In this document: piece after piece, positions 51,785 through 60,635 of the stretch | Numbering within the stretch: the stretch's first letter is position 1 | Layout of the letters: each line of letters begins with the position of its first letter | DNA from: Streptomyces sp. XM4193 | GTDB taxonomy: Bacteria; Actinomycetota; Actinomycetes; Streptomycetales; Streptomycetaceae | Assembly (NCBI RefSeq): GCF_023072595.1 | Contig: NZ_JALLGK010000001.1 | Span: 62,001-126,000 of the forward strand | Direction of reading: 5' to 3' | Length of the DNA stretch: 64,000 nt | The notes under the pieces: model-generated | What the model was told of the DNA's origin: nothing | What the model saw: the letters and a program-made list of their open reading frames with translations, nothing else | The model's database searches: none | Program-made: the position numbers and the translations under genes

Positions 51785-54684
51785 CGTCCCGACCTCCCGC
51801 CGGTACGGCCCCGTCGCACGACGGAGAGCCTGGGTGCACGGTCGTCCTCGTGCCGGTTGTAGCGGCGGCCGTCGCGCTCGACGGCGTCGCCGCCGCCGGG
51901 GGCGTCGCCCACTCCGCGTCCGCCGCCCGGCTCCTGCGCGGGGCCGGCCGCCGAGATCAGCAGCATTCCGACGCCCGCGACCACCAGGTAGACGCCGACG
52001 TCGAAGGCGAGGCTGGTGGCGAACTCGACGTGGCCGAAGACCGGGAGCTGCCAGTCCGCCACCACCGAGGAGAGCGGCGCGCGGCCGAAGAGCAGCGGGG
52101 CGAGGCCGGCTGCTCCGGCCAGGGCCAGTCCGCTGCCGGCGACCACCCGGGCGTCCAGCGGCCCGGCGAAGGAGCGGTCGTCCCGGCCGCCCATCAGATA
52201 GCGCAGCGCGAACGCCAGCGCCGCCACCAGACCGCCCGCGAACCCGCCGCCCGGTCGCAGGTGTCCGGAGAACAGCAGGTACACCGAGAGCACCAGCACG
52301 CAGGGGAAGAGCAGCCGTACGACGATCTCCAGCATCAGGGAGCGCTTGTGCTCGGGCAGCGCCACCGCCGGCCTGCCCGGTTCGTCGCGGGAGGTCGCCC
52401 GGTGGTAGCCGAGGAGCGCCGCGGCGCCGATCGCGGCGACCATCAGCACGGAGATCTCGCCGAAGGTGTCCCCCGCGCGGAAGTCGACGATGATCGCGTT
52501 GACGACGTTGTGCGAGCCGGTCTCCTTGACGCGCCGGATCATCTCCTCGGCGACCGGTGAGGAATCGTTTCGGGCGCTGCTGATCACCAGCGACAGCAGC
52601 CCGACGAACGCCCCCGCCGTGCAGGCCAGCGCGGCCCGCAGCGCGACCGTGCGCGGCGAGGTGTGGCGCGGCCCCAGATCGGCCGGCAGACCGCGCAGCA
52701 CCAGCACGATGACGATCAGCGTCAGCGTCTCGATGAGGAACTGCGCCAGCGCCAGGTCCGGTGCGCCGTGCAGCAGGAAGAGCCCCGCCACGCCGTATCC
52801 GACCGCACCGGCGAGCAGCACCGCCGTCAGCCGGTGCCGGGCGCCGACCAGTGCGGCGGCGCCCGTCAACACGATGGCGCCCAGGGGGAGTTCGATGGTG
52901 GTGTCCCACAGCGGCGGCCGGCTCAGCGGCACCTCGCCGCGGGTCGCCGCCCACAGCACCGCGCCGCCGGGCAGCACCACGAAGGTGGCCAGCAGCACGG
53001 TCAGGTACACCGGGAGCGAACCGACCTGGGTGCGACGGGTCAGCCGCACCGCGCCCGCCATCAGGCTGTCCATCCCCCGCCAGTAGACCTCCTGGGCGGT
53101 GGGCACGTCCGGCAGCCGAAGCCGCTGTCTGCGCACCAGCCGGTTGATCCGGAAGAAGAGCACACCGAGCGCGAGCGCCGCGACCGAGAGCGCCAGTACG
53201 AAGGTGAAGCCGTGCCACAGCGCGAGGTGGTACGTCTCACCGCCGGACCGCAGGGTGTCGGCGTACGGCTCGGTCAGCGCCTCGGTCAGCGGGTAGCCGA
53301 CGCCGAGCGTCACGCTGCCGGCGGCGAGCACCGTGATCGGCCCCAGCAGCCACGGCTCGCGCCCGTCGGCACGCACCTGCTCGACGCCCGGCCGGTCGGC
53401 GAAGGCGCCCCACAAGTAGCGGACGCTGTACGCCACGGTCAGCACCGAGCCGAGGAAGAGCGCGGCCAGCACCCAGCCGTGGTACGCCCCGTCGAAGCCG
53501 TCCGGGTGCAGGAACGCCTCGAACGCCGCCTCGTGGCCGACGAAGCCCACCAGCGGCGGCACTCCCGACATCGAGGCGGCGGAGATCACCGCGACGGCCA
53601 CCAGCCAGGGCTGCCTTCGGCCGAGCCCGCTCAGCCGGCGCATGTCGCGGGTGCCGGTCAGCTTCTCGATGGTGCCGGTGACCAGGAAGAGCGCCGATTT
53701 GAAGGTGGCGTGCGCCAGCAGGATGGTCGCACCGGCCAGCGCCGCCGTGCGGCTGCCGTGGCCCAACAGGATGATGAGCAGGCCGAGTTCGCTGATGGTG
53801 CCGTAGGCGAGCACCCGCTTCAGATCGTGCTCGCGCAGCGCCTGCCAGGCGCCGACGATCAGCGAGACCGAGCCGACGACCAGCACCAGCGCCTGCCACG
53901 GCGGCACCGCCGCGAAGCTGGGGGCGAACCGGGCGACCAGATACACACCGGCCTTGACCATCGCCGCCGCGTGCAGGAACGCGCTGACCGGGGTGGGTGC
54001 CACCATCGCCGCGGGGAGCCAGGCGTGCAGCGGCATCTGGGCCGCCTTGGTGAACGCGCCCAGCAGCACCAGGACGACGGCGATCGTGACGTACCCGCCG
54101 CCCGGCGGGTCGGCGAGCAGTTCGGAGAGGCGGTAGGTGCCCGCGGTCTCGCCGAGGAGCACGAAGCCGAGCAGCATCGCGAGGCCGCCGGCCGCGGTGG
54201 TGATCAGCGCCTGCTCGGCCGCGCGCCGGTGCTCGGTGGTGCGGCCCCGGCCGGCGATCAGCAGGAAGGAGACGATGGTCGTCAGCTCCCAGAACACGTA
54301 CAGCACCAGCAGGTTGTCGGCGGTGACGAGGCCGACCATCGCGCCCGCGAAGGCGACCAGCAGCGCGGACTCCCGCCCGTGGCCCTCGGAGGTGTACCGC
54401 CCGCTGTAGATCATGACGAGGGCGCCGACGCCGCTGACGATGCCGACCAGCAGCAGCGCGAGCGCGTCCAGCCTCAGATCCACGGTGAGTTCGAGCGCCG
54501 GCGCCCAGGTCAGCTGTTCATGCACCACCCGGTCGTCGAGGACCGCGGGCGCGTGCACCACCGCCCACAGGAACGTCGCGGCCGGTACCGCCGCCGCCAC
54601 CGCCCACACACCGCGTCCGTACCAACGCTCCAGAAAAGGCAGTACGGCAGCCAGCACGGCATGGGCGGCGATCAGTACGAGCAC
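51781..54684 (-). CDS. mrpA: Mrp-type Na+/H+ antiporter subunit A fused with subunit B
   Basis: The 967-residue product contains the large antiporter module (LVTADNLLVLYVFWELTTIVSFLLIAGRG, KAAQMPLHAWLPAAMVAPTPVSAFLHAAAMVKAGVYLVARF), then a MrpA C-terminal region and the MrpB part (LLFSGHLRPGGGFAGGLVAALAFALRYLMGG) near the end. No separate mrpB gene follows, so the operon is AB-C-D-E-F-G. With its partners it exchanges cytoplasmic Na+ for external protons, giving salt and alkali tolerance. GTG 54684 has AGGAG four bases upstream and begins where MrpA homology begins. The longer open frame to 55011 is low-complexity. Confidence 0.92.
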   Translation of the reverse strand: MLVLIAAHAVLAAVLPFLERWYGRGVWAVAAAVPAATFLWAVVHAPAVLDDRVVHEQLTWAPALELTVDLRLDALALLLVGIVSGVGALVMIYSGRYTSEGHGRESALLVAFAGAMVGLVTADNLLVLYVFWELTTIVSFLLIAGRGRTTEHRRAAEQALITTAAGGLAMLLGFVLLGETAGTYRLSELLADPPGGGYVTIAVVLVLLGAFTKAAQMPLHAWLPAAMVAPTPVSAFLHAAAMVKAGVYLVARFAPSFAAVPPWQALVLVVGSVSLIVGAWQALREHDLKRVLAYGTISELGLLIILLGHGSRTAALAGATILLAHATFKSALFLVTGTIEKLTGTRDMRRLSGLGRRQPWLVAVAVISAASMSGVPPLVGFVGHEAAFEAFLHPDGFDGAYHGWVLAALFLGSVLTVAYSVRYLWGAFADRPGVEQVRADGREPWLLGPITVLAAGSVTLGVGYPLTEALTEPYADTLRSGGETYHLALWHGFTFVLALSVAALALGVLFFRINRLVRRQRLRLPDVPTAQEVYWRGMDSLMAGAVRLTRRTQVGSLPVYLTVLLATFVVLPGGAVLWAATRGEVPLSRPPLWDTTIELPLGAIVLTGAAALVGARHRLTAVLLAGAVGYGVAGLFLLHGAPDLALAQFLIETLTLIVIVLVLRGLPADLGPRHTSPRTVALRAALACTAGAFVGLLSLVISSARNDSSPVAEEMIRRVKETGSHNVVNAIIVDFRAGDTFGEISVLMVAAIGAAALLGYHRATSRDEPGRPAVALPEHKRSLMLEIVVRLLFPCVLVLSVYLLFSGHLRPGGGFAGGLVAALAFALRYLMGGRDDRSFAGPLDARVVAGSGLALAGAAGLAPLLFGRAPLSSVVADWQLPVFGHVEFATSLAFDVGVYLVVAGVGMLLISAAGPAQEPGGGRGVGDAPGGGDAVERDGRRYNRHEDDRAPRLSVVRRGRTGGRSGR

Positions 54685-55217
54685 GTCACTCCTGCTGCTC
54701 TCGGCGCGGTCGAGGCGGGCGGCCCGCGGCGGCGGACCTCGGGACGGCTCCGGCGGCGGTGCCGGACGGCGTTCTCCCGGTGGTGTCGGTGAGCGTTTCG
54801 GCGGCGGGTCTGGTGGTGCGGGCGGCGGCGGGTCTGGCGGTGCGTCTGGTCCGTGCGCCCGGCGGTGCGTCGGGGCGCGGCGCTTTGTCGTAGTTCCTCT
54901 GTATACGTGGCGGACGTGGCGGCTGCCTGTCGGCGGGCAGACGGGTGAACGGCCCTCCGCCGAGCCGGGGAGGCGCACCCGCCCCGTCTGTGCCACCTGC
55001 CGGAGGAACATGACGGGCTTGCCCGCCTACCTGCCCGCGTGAGCGGCAGATATATCCCCATCGACCACATCCGTATCGCCACGCCTCCCGCACACCGCGC
55101 CGAATGCCGGGTGTGCGGGCCTTTCGGCAGCGGCTGCAGGCCGGGCGGCCCGCGGCCCGACGACGGCGGACGGCTACCGTCTCGTTGGCGGTACCGACAC
55201 GGTCAGGGAGGCACGAG
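54685..55217. other. Divergent intergenic region, Mrp operon / ESX-like locus C
   Basis: No gene is recognised. It must hold both promoters. AT-richer spots with GTATAC (54901-54906) and GATATATC (55049-55056) stand out but no paired boxes can be defined. Confidence 0.5.
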
Positions 55218-56666
55218 GTGAACGGCACAGGCAGCGAACCCGGTTGGGGCGGGACCGGCCGCAACGGCCCGCCCGGCACCGCCCACCCCGCCGCCGGACC
55301 CGCCGACCCCGCGGCCGGCCAAGTCGGCCCCGCCGGCCCTGCGGCCGGACCTGCCACCACCCCCGTCGCCGGCCCAGTCGGCCCCCCTGCCGGGCCCGCC
55401 GTGAACCCCGGGGTGACTTCCGCCACGGGCCCGGCTGGGCGCGCCGGGACGAGCCCGGTCTCCCTCGTCTGGGGCGTCGCCGTCTGGTCGGCGATCGTCG
55501 GGGCGGCCGTGCTGTTGGCGCTCCGACCGGAGGCCCCCGCACCGCGCGCGGACGTACTGGCCTGCCTCGCCGTCGCCGTACTGGGCGTCCTGGCCCACCA
55601 CCGGCAGACGGCCTCCGAACACCGTGCCGCGCTCCGGCTGCCGCCGGCACCGATCACCGCCCGTCCGCCGCGCGCGGTGCGGCTGTTGGACCGCAGGGCG
55701 CTGGCCGACAGCCGCTTCGCGACCGCCGCCGTGGTGGCATCGGCGGCGGTGCCGCTGCTCGCCGTCGGGGAGTGGGCGCTCTCCCGCGCCGACGCGAGCC
55801 ACACCGCCGATCCGGTTTCGGCGCTGACGCGCGGGGCGGGCCTGGCCGCACTGATCCTCCTCTGGTCGTGGGGCGTGCGCCGGGTCACCGCGGCGGAGAG
55901 CGAGTACGTCGCCGACGCCGTCGAGGACGCGGTGGCCTCCGGCACCGCCCGGTTCGTTCCGGTGCAGGTCACCGGGTGGAGCGCGGGGGTGCACCGCCCG
56001 CACCCCGAGGGCGCGCTGCCCGTCGCCGGCACCGCCGCGCGCAAGGGCCGTCCGTACGGGGAGCGGGCGGCGCGGGCACGTACGGCACGTCGGCAGTTCG
56101 CGCTGCGGCTGAGCGTGCCGGGCGCGGGCGAGCGGCTGCTCCACCTCGACCACCGGGTGCACGCCGAGGCGCTGGCCTCCGCCTTCCACGGCCGACCCGG
56201 GCGGCTCCACTGGGTGCCCTCGGGGCGCCCCGGCGACGCGAGCGCGTCGGTTCCCGCGGTGCTCGCGCTCGGCGACGGGCGCTGCGCGCTCGGCTGGACA
56301 CCGGACGCGCCGGGCCCGGGCGCGCCCGACGGTCCCGAGATCGGTACCGTCCACCGGTCCGAGGAGGTCCAGGAGCTGCGGCCGGCCGGCACCGCCACCC
56401 TGCGGCGCAGACCGGCCTTCCTGGCCGGAACCGTGCTGCACACCGCCGCGCTCCTGCTGTGCGGCTCGGTGCTGCTGGGGTTCTGGGAGGGGACGGCCGA
56501 GGGCGCGCTCGCGGCGCTGCTGATCGCCCCCGCGCTCTCGGCGTCCGCGCTCCTGCTGCGCTCCGCGCTGCACACCCGCGAGCTTCTGCGGCTCGGCCGC
56601 GACCGGCCGGGGGCCGGACCCGCCGTCCCCGCACCGCCGCCGCCCGCGCCACCGGCGGGTCGCTGA
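55218..56666 (+). CDS. Polytopic membrane protein of ESX-like locus C, distant paralogue of the locus A trio
   Basis: The 482-residue product has a 75-residue Gly/Pro/Ala-rich start, then two helices (about 82-120), two more (about 165-225), a cytoplasmic domain with RFVPVQVTGW, GERLLHLDH, GRLHWVPSG and VLALGDGRCALGWTPD, and two terminal helices (about 400-445). These motifs lie in the same order as RALRVRVAG, GERELLLERW, GWLYW and VLADGRCLRGRTP in the locus A proteins, so I infer distant homology. The outer-face domain is reduced. GGGAGG six bases before GTG 55218 fixes the start. It precedes the WXG-like gene. Confidence 0.75.
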   Translation: MNGTGSEPGWGGTGRNGPPGTAHPAAGPADPAAGQVGPAGPAAGPATTPVAGPVGPPAGPAVNPGVTSATGPAGRAGTSPVSLVWGVAVWSAIVGAAVLLALRPEAPAPRADVLACLAVAVLGVLAHHRQTASEHRAALRLPPAPITARPPRAVRLLDRRALADSRFATAAVVASAAVPLLAVGEWALSRADASHTADPVSALTRGAGLAALILLWSWGVRRVTAAESEYVADAVEDAVASGTARFVPVQVTGWSAGVHRPHPEGALPVAGTAARKGRPYGERAARARTARRQFALRLSVPGAGERLLHLDHRVHAEALASAFHGRPGRLHWVPSGRPGDASASVPAVLALGDGRCALGWTPDAPGPGAPDGPEIGTVHRSEEVQELRPAGTATLRRRPAFLAGTVLHTAALLLCGSVLLGFWEGTAEGALAALLIAPALSASALLLRSALHTRELLRLGRDRPGAGPAVPAPPPPAPPAGR

Positions 56667-56852
56667 GAGCCGGCCGCCCGGGCGGGGCAACCGCGGTGCG
56701 CAGACGGCCCGTTGACCTGGCGCGGGGCGATGACTGGCCCCCGCACACACCGCGTCGGCGCTGCTGAGTAGGCTCCGAAGAGCCCCGTCCGGGGCCGGAA
56801 CGCGCAGGCGCGCGAGCCGCACGGGGTGCACGGGGAGAAGAGGTCGACGGCT

Positions 56853-58052
56853 GTGAGCTTCAAGGTTGAGCCCGAGGATCTGGACGGCTACGCGAGGATG
56901 CTCTCCAGGGCGGAGAAGGACCTGCTGGCGGGCAACACCCACGTCGACAAGAAGGCGAACCTGTCGACCTCCGGGGCCGCGAGCACCATCTGGAGCCAGG
57001 TGGTCGAGATCCACAGCACCAACACCACCGATGCGAAAGCCCTGTTCAACGGCTTCGAGCAGGTGTTGGGCAGCTCCAGCGACGAGTTGATCAGATCGGC
57101 GCAGTACTACCGGCAGACCGACGAGCAGCAGGCGGCGAACGTCGACGCCACCTACCCCGGCGGGCGGGGCGCGCCTTCGGGCGGCGCCGCGGTCGGCGGC
57201 GGGGCGTTCGCCGGTCTCGGCGGGCTCAACCTGCCCGGTACGGGCTTCACCGACCGCAGCAACCCGACCGACTCGCTGGAGTCGGACCCGGCCCAGTCGG
57301 GCTGGAAGGACCGCTGGGACGGCTTGGCCGGCGACCGCATCGACGGCGTCTTCAACAACGACAACGGCGCCCTCGGCGGGCTGGGCGAGGCGGTCGGCGT
57401 CGTACTCGACTTCACCAGCCCGTCGGTGCTGATCAACGAGGGCCTCAAACTGGCCTTCAACTTCGATCTGTTCGACATGGTCGCCAACTGGATAGCCGGC
57501 GACTGGGACTCCTTCGAGCAGTGCGCCACCACCTGGCGGCAGCTCGGCGACCTCTGCAAGGCCGTCGCGGAGAACATCGCCTTCGGCAACAGCCTGCTCA
57601 GCAACAGCTGGACCGGCCAGTCCGCCGCCCAGGCGTACGACTACTTCAACACCGCGGCGCAGAAGCTGGATTCGGCGCAGGAGACGTTCAACGCCCTGTG
57701 CACCTGCTACGAGGAGATCGGCCGCCAGATCAACGCCTTCGTGAACATGGTGAAGGCGTGCATGTCGACCATCCTCGATCTGGCGCTGATCGCCGCGCTG
57801 GAGGCGGCGGCCGGTGCCGCGGCCGGTTTCACCGGCGTGGGCCTGGTGGTCACGGCCGCCGCGGCGGCGTCCATCGCACTGAAGATCGCGAAGATGGTCC
57901 AGCTCGCCGACCAGATGGCGACCGGGCTCACCGGGGTCTACCTCGCGATCCAGGCGGCGCAGGCGTCCGGCCAGGCGGCGACGGCGGCCAAGCTCGCGGA
58001 CGTCAAGTCCTTCCCGAAGCCGGGCAGTTCCTACGACCACCAGGCGGTCTGA
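56853..58052 (+). CDS. WXG100-like (ESX-type) secretion candidate, fused form, locus C
   Basis: The 399-residue product begins MSFKVEPEDLDGYARML. The first unit has IWSQ at the turn and YYRQTDEQ, which fits YxxxD. A Gly-rich linker follows (GGRGAPSGGAAVGGG), then a second unit with WTG (NSWTGQSAAQAYDYF), a hydrophobic segment and the end FPKPGSSYDHQAV. It is collinear with 29483-30649. GAGG lies nine bases before GTG 56853. It is likely exported and presented outside the cell, but no dedicated secretion core is nearby. Confidence 0.85.
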   Translation: MSFKVEPEDLDGYARMLSRAEKDLLAGNTHVDKKANLSTSGAASTIWSQVVEIHSTNTTDAKALFNGFEQVLGSSSDELIRSAQYYRQTDEQQAANVDATYPGGRGAPSGGAAVGGGAFAGLGGLNLPGTGFTDRSNPTDSLESDPAQSGWKDRWDGLAGDRIDGVFNNDNGALGGLGEAVGVVLDFTSPSVLINEGLKLAFNFDLFDMVANWIAGDWDSFEQCATTWRQLGDLCKAVAENIAFGNSLLSNSWTGQSAAQAYDYFNTAAQKLDSAQETFNALCTCYEEIGRQINAFVNMVKACMSTILDLALIAALEAAAGAAAGFTGVGLVVTAAAAASIALKIAKMVQLADQMATGLTGVYLAIQAAQASGQAATAAKLADVKSFPKPGSSYDHQAV

Positions 58053-58311
58053 GCGACCCGGCACCGTACGGCTGGCGGGTGCGTACGTCCGGGCAGGTGC
58101 GTACGGCGGGCAGGTGCGTACGCCGTGCGTCCCCGGCAGGGGCGTGTGCGGTGCCGGGCGCGCCCCTGGGCGCACGGGCCCGTCGTGGGCGGCGGCCGTG
58201 GTGGCGGCTGCGGGGCATCCGCGGGCGCCGTTTCTGCGTCCTACCCACCGACCGGGGCCGCCGCAGTGCGGTACGGGTGGCCGACTCACCGCCGTACGGG
58301 GGGACTTGAAC

Positions 58312-58716
58312 GTGACTTCGAGCAGCACACGCCGACGACGTACGACGGCGGGGGTCGCCGCGCTGCTGGGCGCGGCGGTACTCACGACCGGGCTGACCGG
58401 CTGCAACGACGCCACGGAACGCGCCCTCGACTGCGGAAAGCTCGCCCTCTCCGTCTCCCGCAGCATCGACCAGCTCGAACGTGCCGCCATCGGCTCGGCG
58501 CTGGACCGGGACTCCACCGAGGTCACCGAGAAGCTCGACCGGGACGTGGAGAAGATCAAGGACCGCGCGGACAACGCCGACATGCGCAGGGCGGCCGAGC
58601 GGGTCGGTGACGCGACCAAGGACGTCCACGCTTCGCTGCGCGAGGACCGCAGTCCCGATCTCTCCCCGCTCAAGGACGCCGGGACCGAGCTCACCAAGGT
58701 CTGCACGAAGGGCTGA
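58312..58716 (+). CDS. Small lipoprotein
   Basis: The 134-residue product has a basic start with an RRRR run, a hydrophobic stretch and a lipobox LTGC with the lipidated cysteine near residue 30. The mature part is helical and charged (coiled-coil-like, EVTEKLDRDVEKIKDRADNADMRRAAERVGD). It would be anchored on the outer face of the membrane. It lies 260 bp after the locus C WXG-like gene on the same strand and may be part of that locus. GGGGGGA seven bases before GTG 58312 is a good start signal. Confidence 0.85.
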   Translation: MTSSSTRRRRTTAGVAALLGAAVLTTGLTGCNDATERALDCGKLALSVSRSIDQLERAAIGSALDRDSTEVTEKLDRDVEKIKDRADNADMRRAAERVGDATKDVHASLREDRSPDLSPLKDAGTELTKVCTKG

Positions 58717-58936
58717 GGCCGGTCGCCGTCCGCGTCCTGGCCTCCTCCCCGGACGACGGACGCCCGGGACGGACGCCCGGGACGAACCCGCTCCCGGCGT
58801 CTCCGGCACCCCGAACCGGGGCATCTGCGCTGGTCGTTGGTGTACCGGACCGGGCTCCGGGGCACTGTTCACAACGGATGCACACCACGAGAAGGTGCAT
58901 TTCGCATTTGTTTGGACAACATCCGGGGGGAATCAC

Positions 58937-59209
58937 ATGTCGCACCAGCCGCCGCCCTAACAGAACTACGGGCCGTACCAGGCCCAGCCGAACGACTCCA
59001 ACACGCTCAGCGTCGTCGGCATCGTGCTCGGCTGTGTCGCCTTTCTGTTCTGCCCGCCGGGCTTCGGCATCGCCGGCATCGTCTGCGGCGTGGTCGCCGA
59101 GAACAAGAACGAGCGCCTGGCCAACACCGCCATCGGCGTCTCGATCGCCGGCCTGATCATCGGCATGATCCTGGGCGTGGTGGTCTTCCGGGGCATGTAC
59201 GGCGGATGA
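58937..59209 (+). pseudogene. DUF4190-type membrane protein gene with an in-frame TAA at codon 8
   Basis: ATG 58937 has a GGGGGG site six bases before it. The frame reads MSHQPPP, then TAA (58958-58960), then QNYGPYQAQPNDSN and two membrane helices (LSVVGIVLGCVAFLFCPPGFGIAGIVCGVVAENKNE and IGVSIAGLIIGMILGVVVF) to TGA 59209, 91 codons in one frame. This is a normal small DUF4190-like protein, in which a Tyr codon (TAC to TAA) would restore a PPPYQNYGPY start. Either a recent nonsense mutation or a sequencing error explains it. Restart inside the gene is possible. Confidence 0.75.
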
Positions 59210-59312
59210 CCGCGTACGCGTGTGCGGGACCACCGTGTGCGACGGCTCGTACGGCGGCCGACTGAGCGCCGGGCGGGAGAAAGCCGTTGCGGTCTTCCCG
59301 CAGCCGTACCCG

Positions 59313-59348
59313 TGGAGCCCGGCCGCCGGAGGGCGACCGGGCTCCACC
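59313..59348. terminator. Hairpin between convergent genes
   Basis: GTGGAGCCCGG (59313-59323) pairs perfectly with CCGGGCTCCAC (59338-59348). It lies between stops at 59209 (+) and 59488 (-). Confidence 0.75.
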
Positions 59349-59487
59349 GCAGTACGGGGCTCCACAGCAGTACGGGGTTCCGCGGGCGCGGGGCGGCTCC
59401 CGCGCCGGTACGGGTTGGCCGCGCGGGCCCGTCGGGGCGAACGCGCCCTGTGCGCGGGCCGGTTGGCCCGGGTCGGGCCAGGGGGCG

Positions 59488-60174
59488 TTACCGCTGTTCG
59501 ACGGGGACGTCGCAGGTGAAGCGGGCGAGCGGCACGTCCTGCCGGAAGAACGTCTTGGCCCGGGCGAGTGCGGCCTGGTCCCGGTAGATGTCGCGGCGGG
59601 CGACCCCACGGCCGAGCAGCGCACCGCCGTAGCTCATCCCCATGAAGGCGGCGGCGTTGGTGAGTTGGGCGATCAGACCCTCGGCCATCTCGTCCCGTGG
59701 GTCGGCCCTCGCCGCGATGTTCCAGAGCCGGCGGCCGGCCATCCGCTGCTGGAACTCCAGCGCCGGCGCGTTGAGCCAGCCGGACCAGTAGTCGAAGTAG
59801 CGCTTCAGCTGGGCGGGCAGCCCGTACCAGTACATCGGCGCGACGAACACGATGTCGGTCGCCGACACCGTCGCCTCGTACAGCTGCCGTTCGGCCTCCC
59901 CGCCGGGAAACACGCCGTCCTCGTACCCCTCGTGCCCCTGGTGCACCCCGTCGCGGAAGTCGGGCAGCCGGACGAGCTTGAGGTCGATCCAGCGCTGCGA
60001 TATCTGCGGCGGGAGCTGGTCGGCGGCGGCACGGGCCAGCACCTCGGTGTTGCCGTCGGTGCGCGAACTGCCGAGGACGAAGAGGTACGAACGCCGAGCG
60101 GCCTCGCTCCATTCGCCGGGGGCGCGGTACTCGTTCGGCGTTGTGGCTGGGGATTCGAAGGCCGGTGTGCTCAT
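59488..60174 (-). CDS. NAD(P)H-dependent FMN oxidoreductase / flavodoxin-like protein
   Basis: The 228-residue product has the flavodoxin-fold pattern of NADPH-dependent FMN reductases: YLFVLGSSRTDGNTEVLARAA near residue 30, IVFVAPMYWYGLPAQLKRYFDYWSGW near 110 and a C-terminal helix. It probably reduces quinones or flavins. The start is ATG 60174 with AGGA seven bases upstream. A palindrome at 60306 may control it. Confidence 0.85.
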   Translation of the reverse strand: MSTPAFESPATTPNEYRAPGEWSEAARRSYLFVLGSSRTDGNTEVLARAAADQLPPQISQRWIDLKLVRLPDFRDGVHQGHEGYEDGVFPGGEAERQLYEATVSATDIVFVAPMYWYGLPAQLKRYFDYWSGWLNAPALEFQQRMAGRRLWNIAARADPRDEMAEGLIAQLTNAAAFMGMSYGGALLGRGVARRDIYRDQAALARAKTFFRQDVPLARFTCDVPVEQR

Positions 60175-60305
60175 GTGCTGTTCCTGACTCGGGGAGGGGG
60201 AAACGGGCGACGGCGGTGGGGTGTTCGCCGTCGCCGCTGTTCGGCGACGTCAAGGCTTCATATCGGTTCGGAGATCACTCAGGCTAGTGCTGGAACCAAC
60301 TGGCA

Positions 60306-60317
60306 TTCCGATCGGAA
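60306..60317. promoter_or_regulatory. Perfect palindrome TTCCGATCGGAA, candidate operator
   Basis: A 12-bp perfect palindrome 132 bases upstream of the oxidoreductase start. It may be the site of an HxlR- or TetR-type regulator, but none is encoded beside it. Confidence 0.4.
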
Positions 60318-60573
60318 CACCAGTGCTCACGGCGGGGTCGCGCGCGTTTCGGCGGCGTCGCCACTGTGGGCGAGGGCGGCGCGACGAGGGGTGAGGCCGA
60401 GGGCGGGAACAGCGCGCACGGCGTCGGGTCCGACGCGCCGCCGGGACGAAATCCCTTTCCGGGGGCCGGAGTTCACATCCGGCGATGCGGACACGGAACG
60501 CGCCGACCGACGGGGCGCCGGGGCGTACGGGACGGGACGCGGGGACGTACGGACGCGCCGGACGCGAGCAGAC

Positions 60574-60610
60574 GGGACGGCGGGACGGCGGGACGGCGGG
60601 ACGGCGGGAC
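60574..60610. repeat. GGGACGGC octanucleotide tandem repeat
   Basis: Four perfect copies and a partial fifth lie just beyond the stop of the RNA methyltransferase gene. Confidence 0.9.
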
Positions 60611-60635
60611 GAGCGTCGTCAGCGGGAGCGGCGGG

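Larger units (their letters stand above)
60175..60635. other. Intergenic region with palindrome and tandem repeat, no gene recognised
   Basis: The region near 60255-60320 is AT-richer and holds the operator candidate. From 60400 to 60635 the DNA is repetitive (GGGACG words). Open frames there are Arg/Gly-rich shadows. Confidence 0.5.

Noticed and set aside
54685..55011. N-terminal extension of MrpA to 55011
   Set aside because: The extra 109 residues are Pro/Arg-rich with no MrpA homology. GTG 54684 matches the family start and has AGGAG.
28996..58052. Complete ESX/type VII secretion locus
   Set aside because: No EccB, EccC, EccD, EccE or mycosin-like gene is present in the window, so only substrate-like and partner genes can be claimed.
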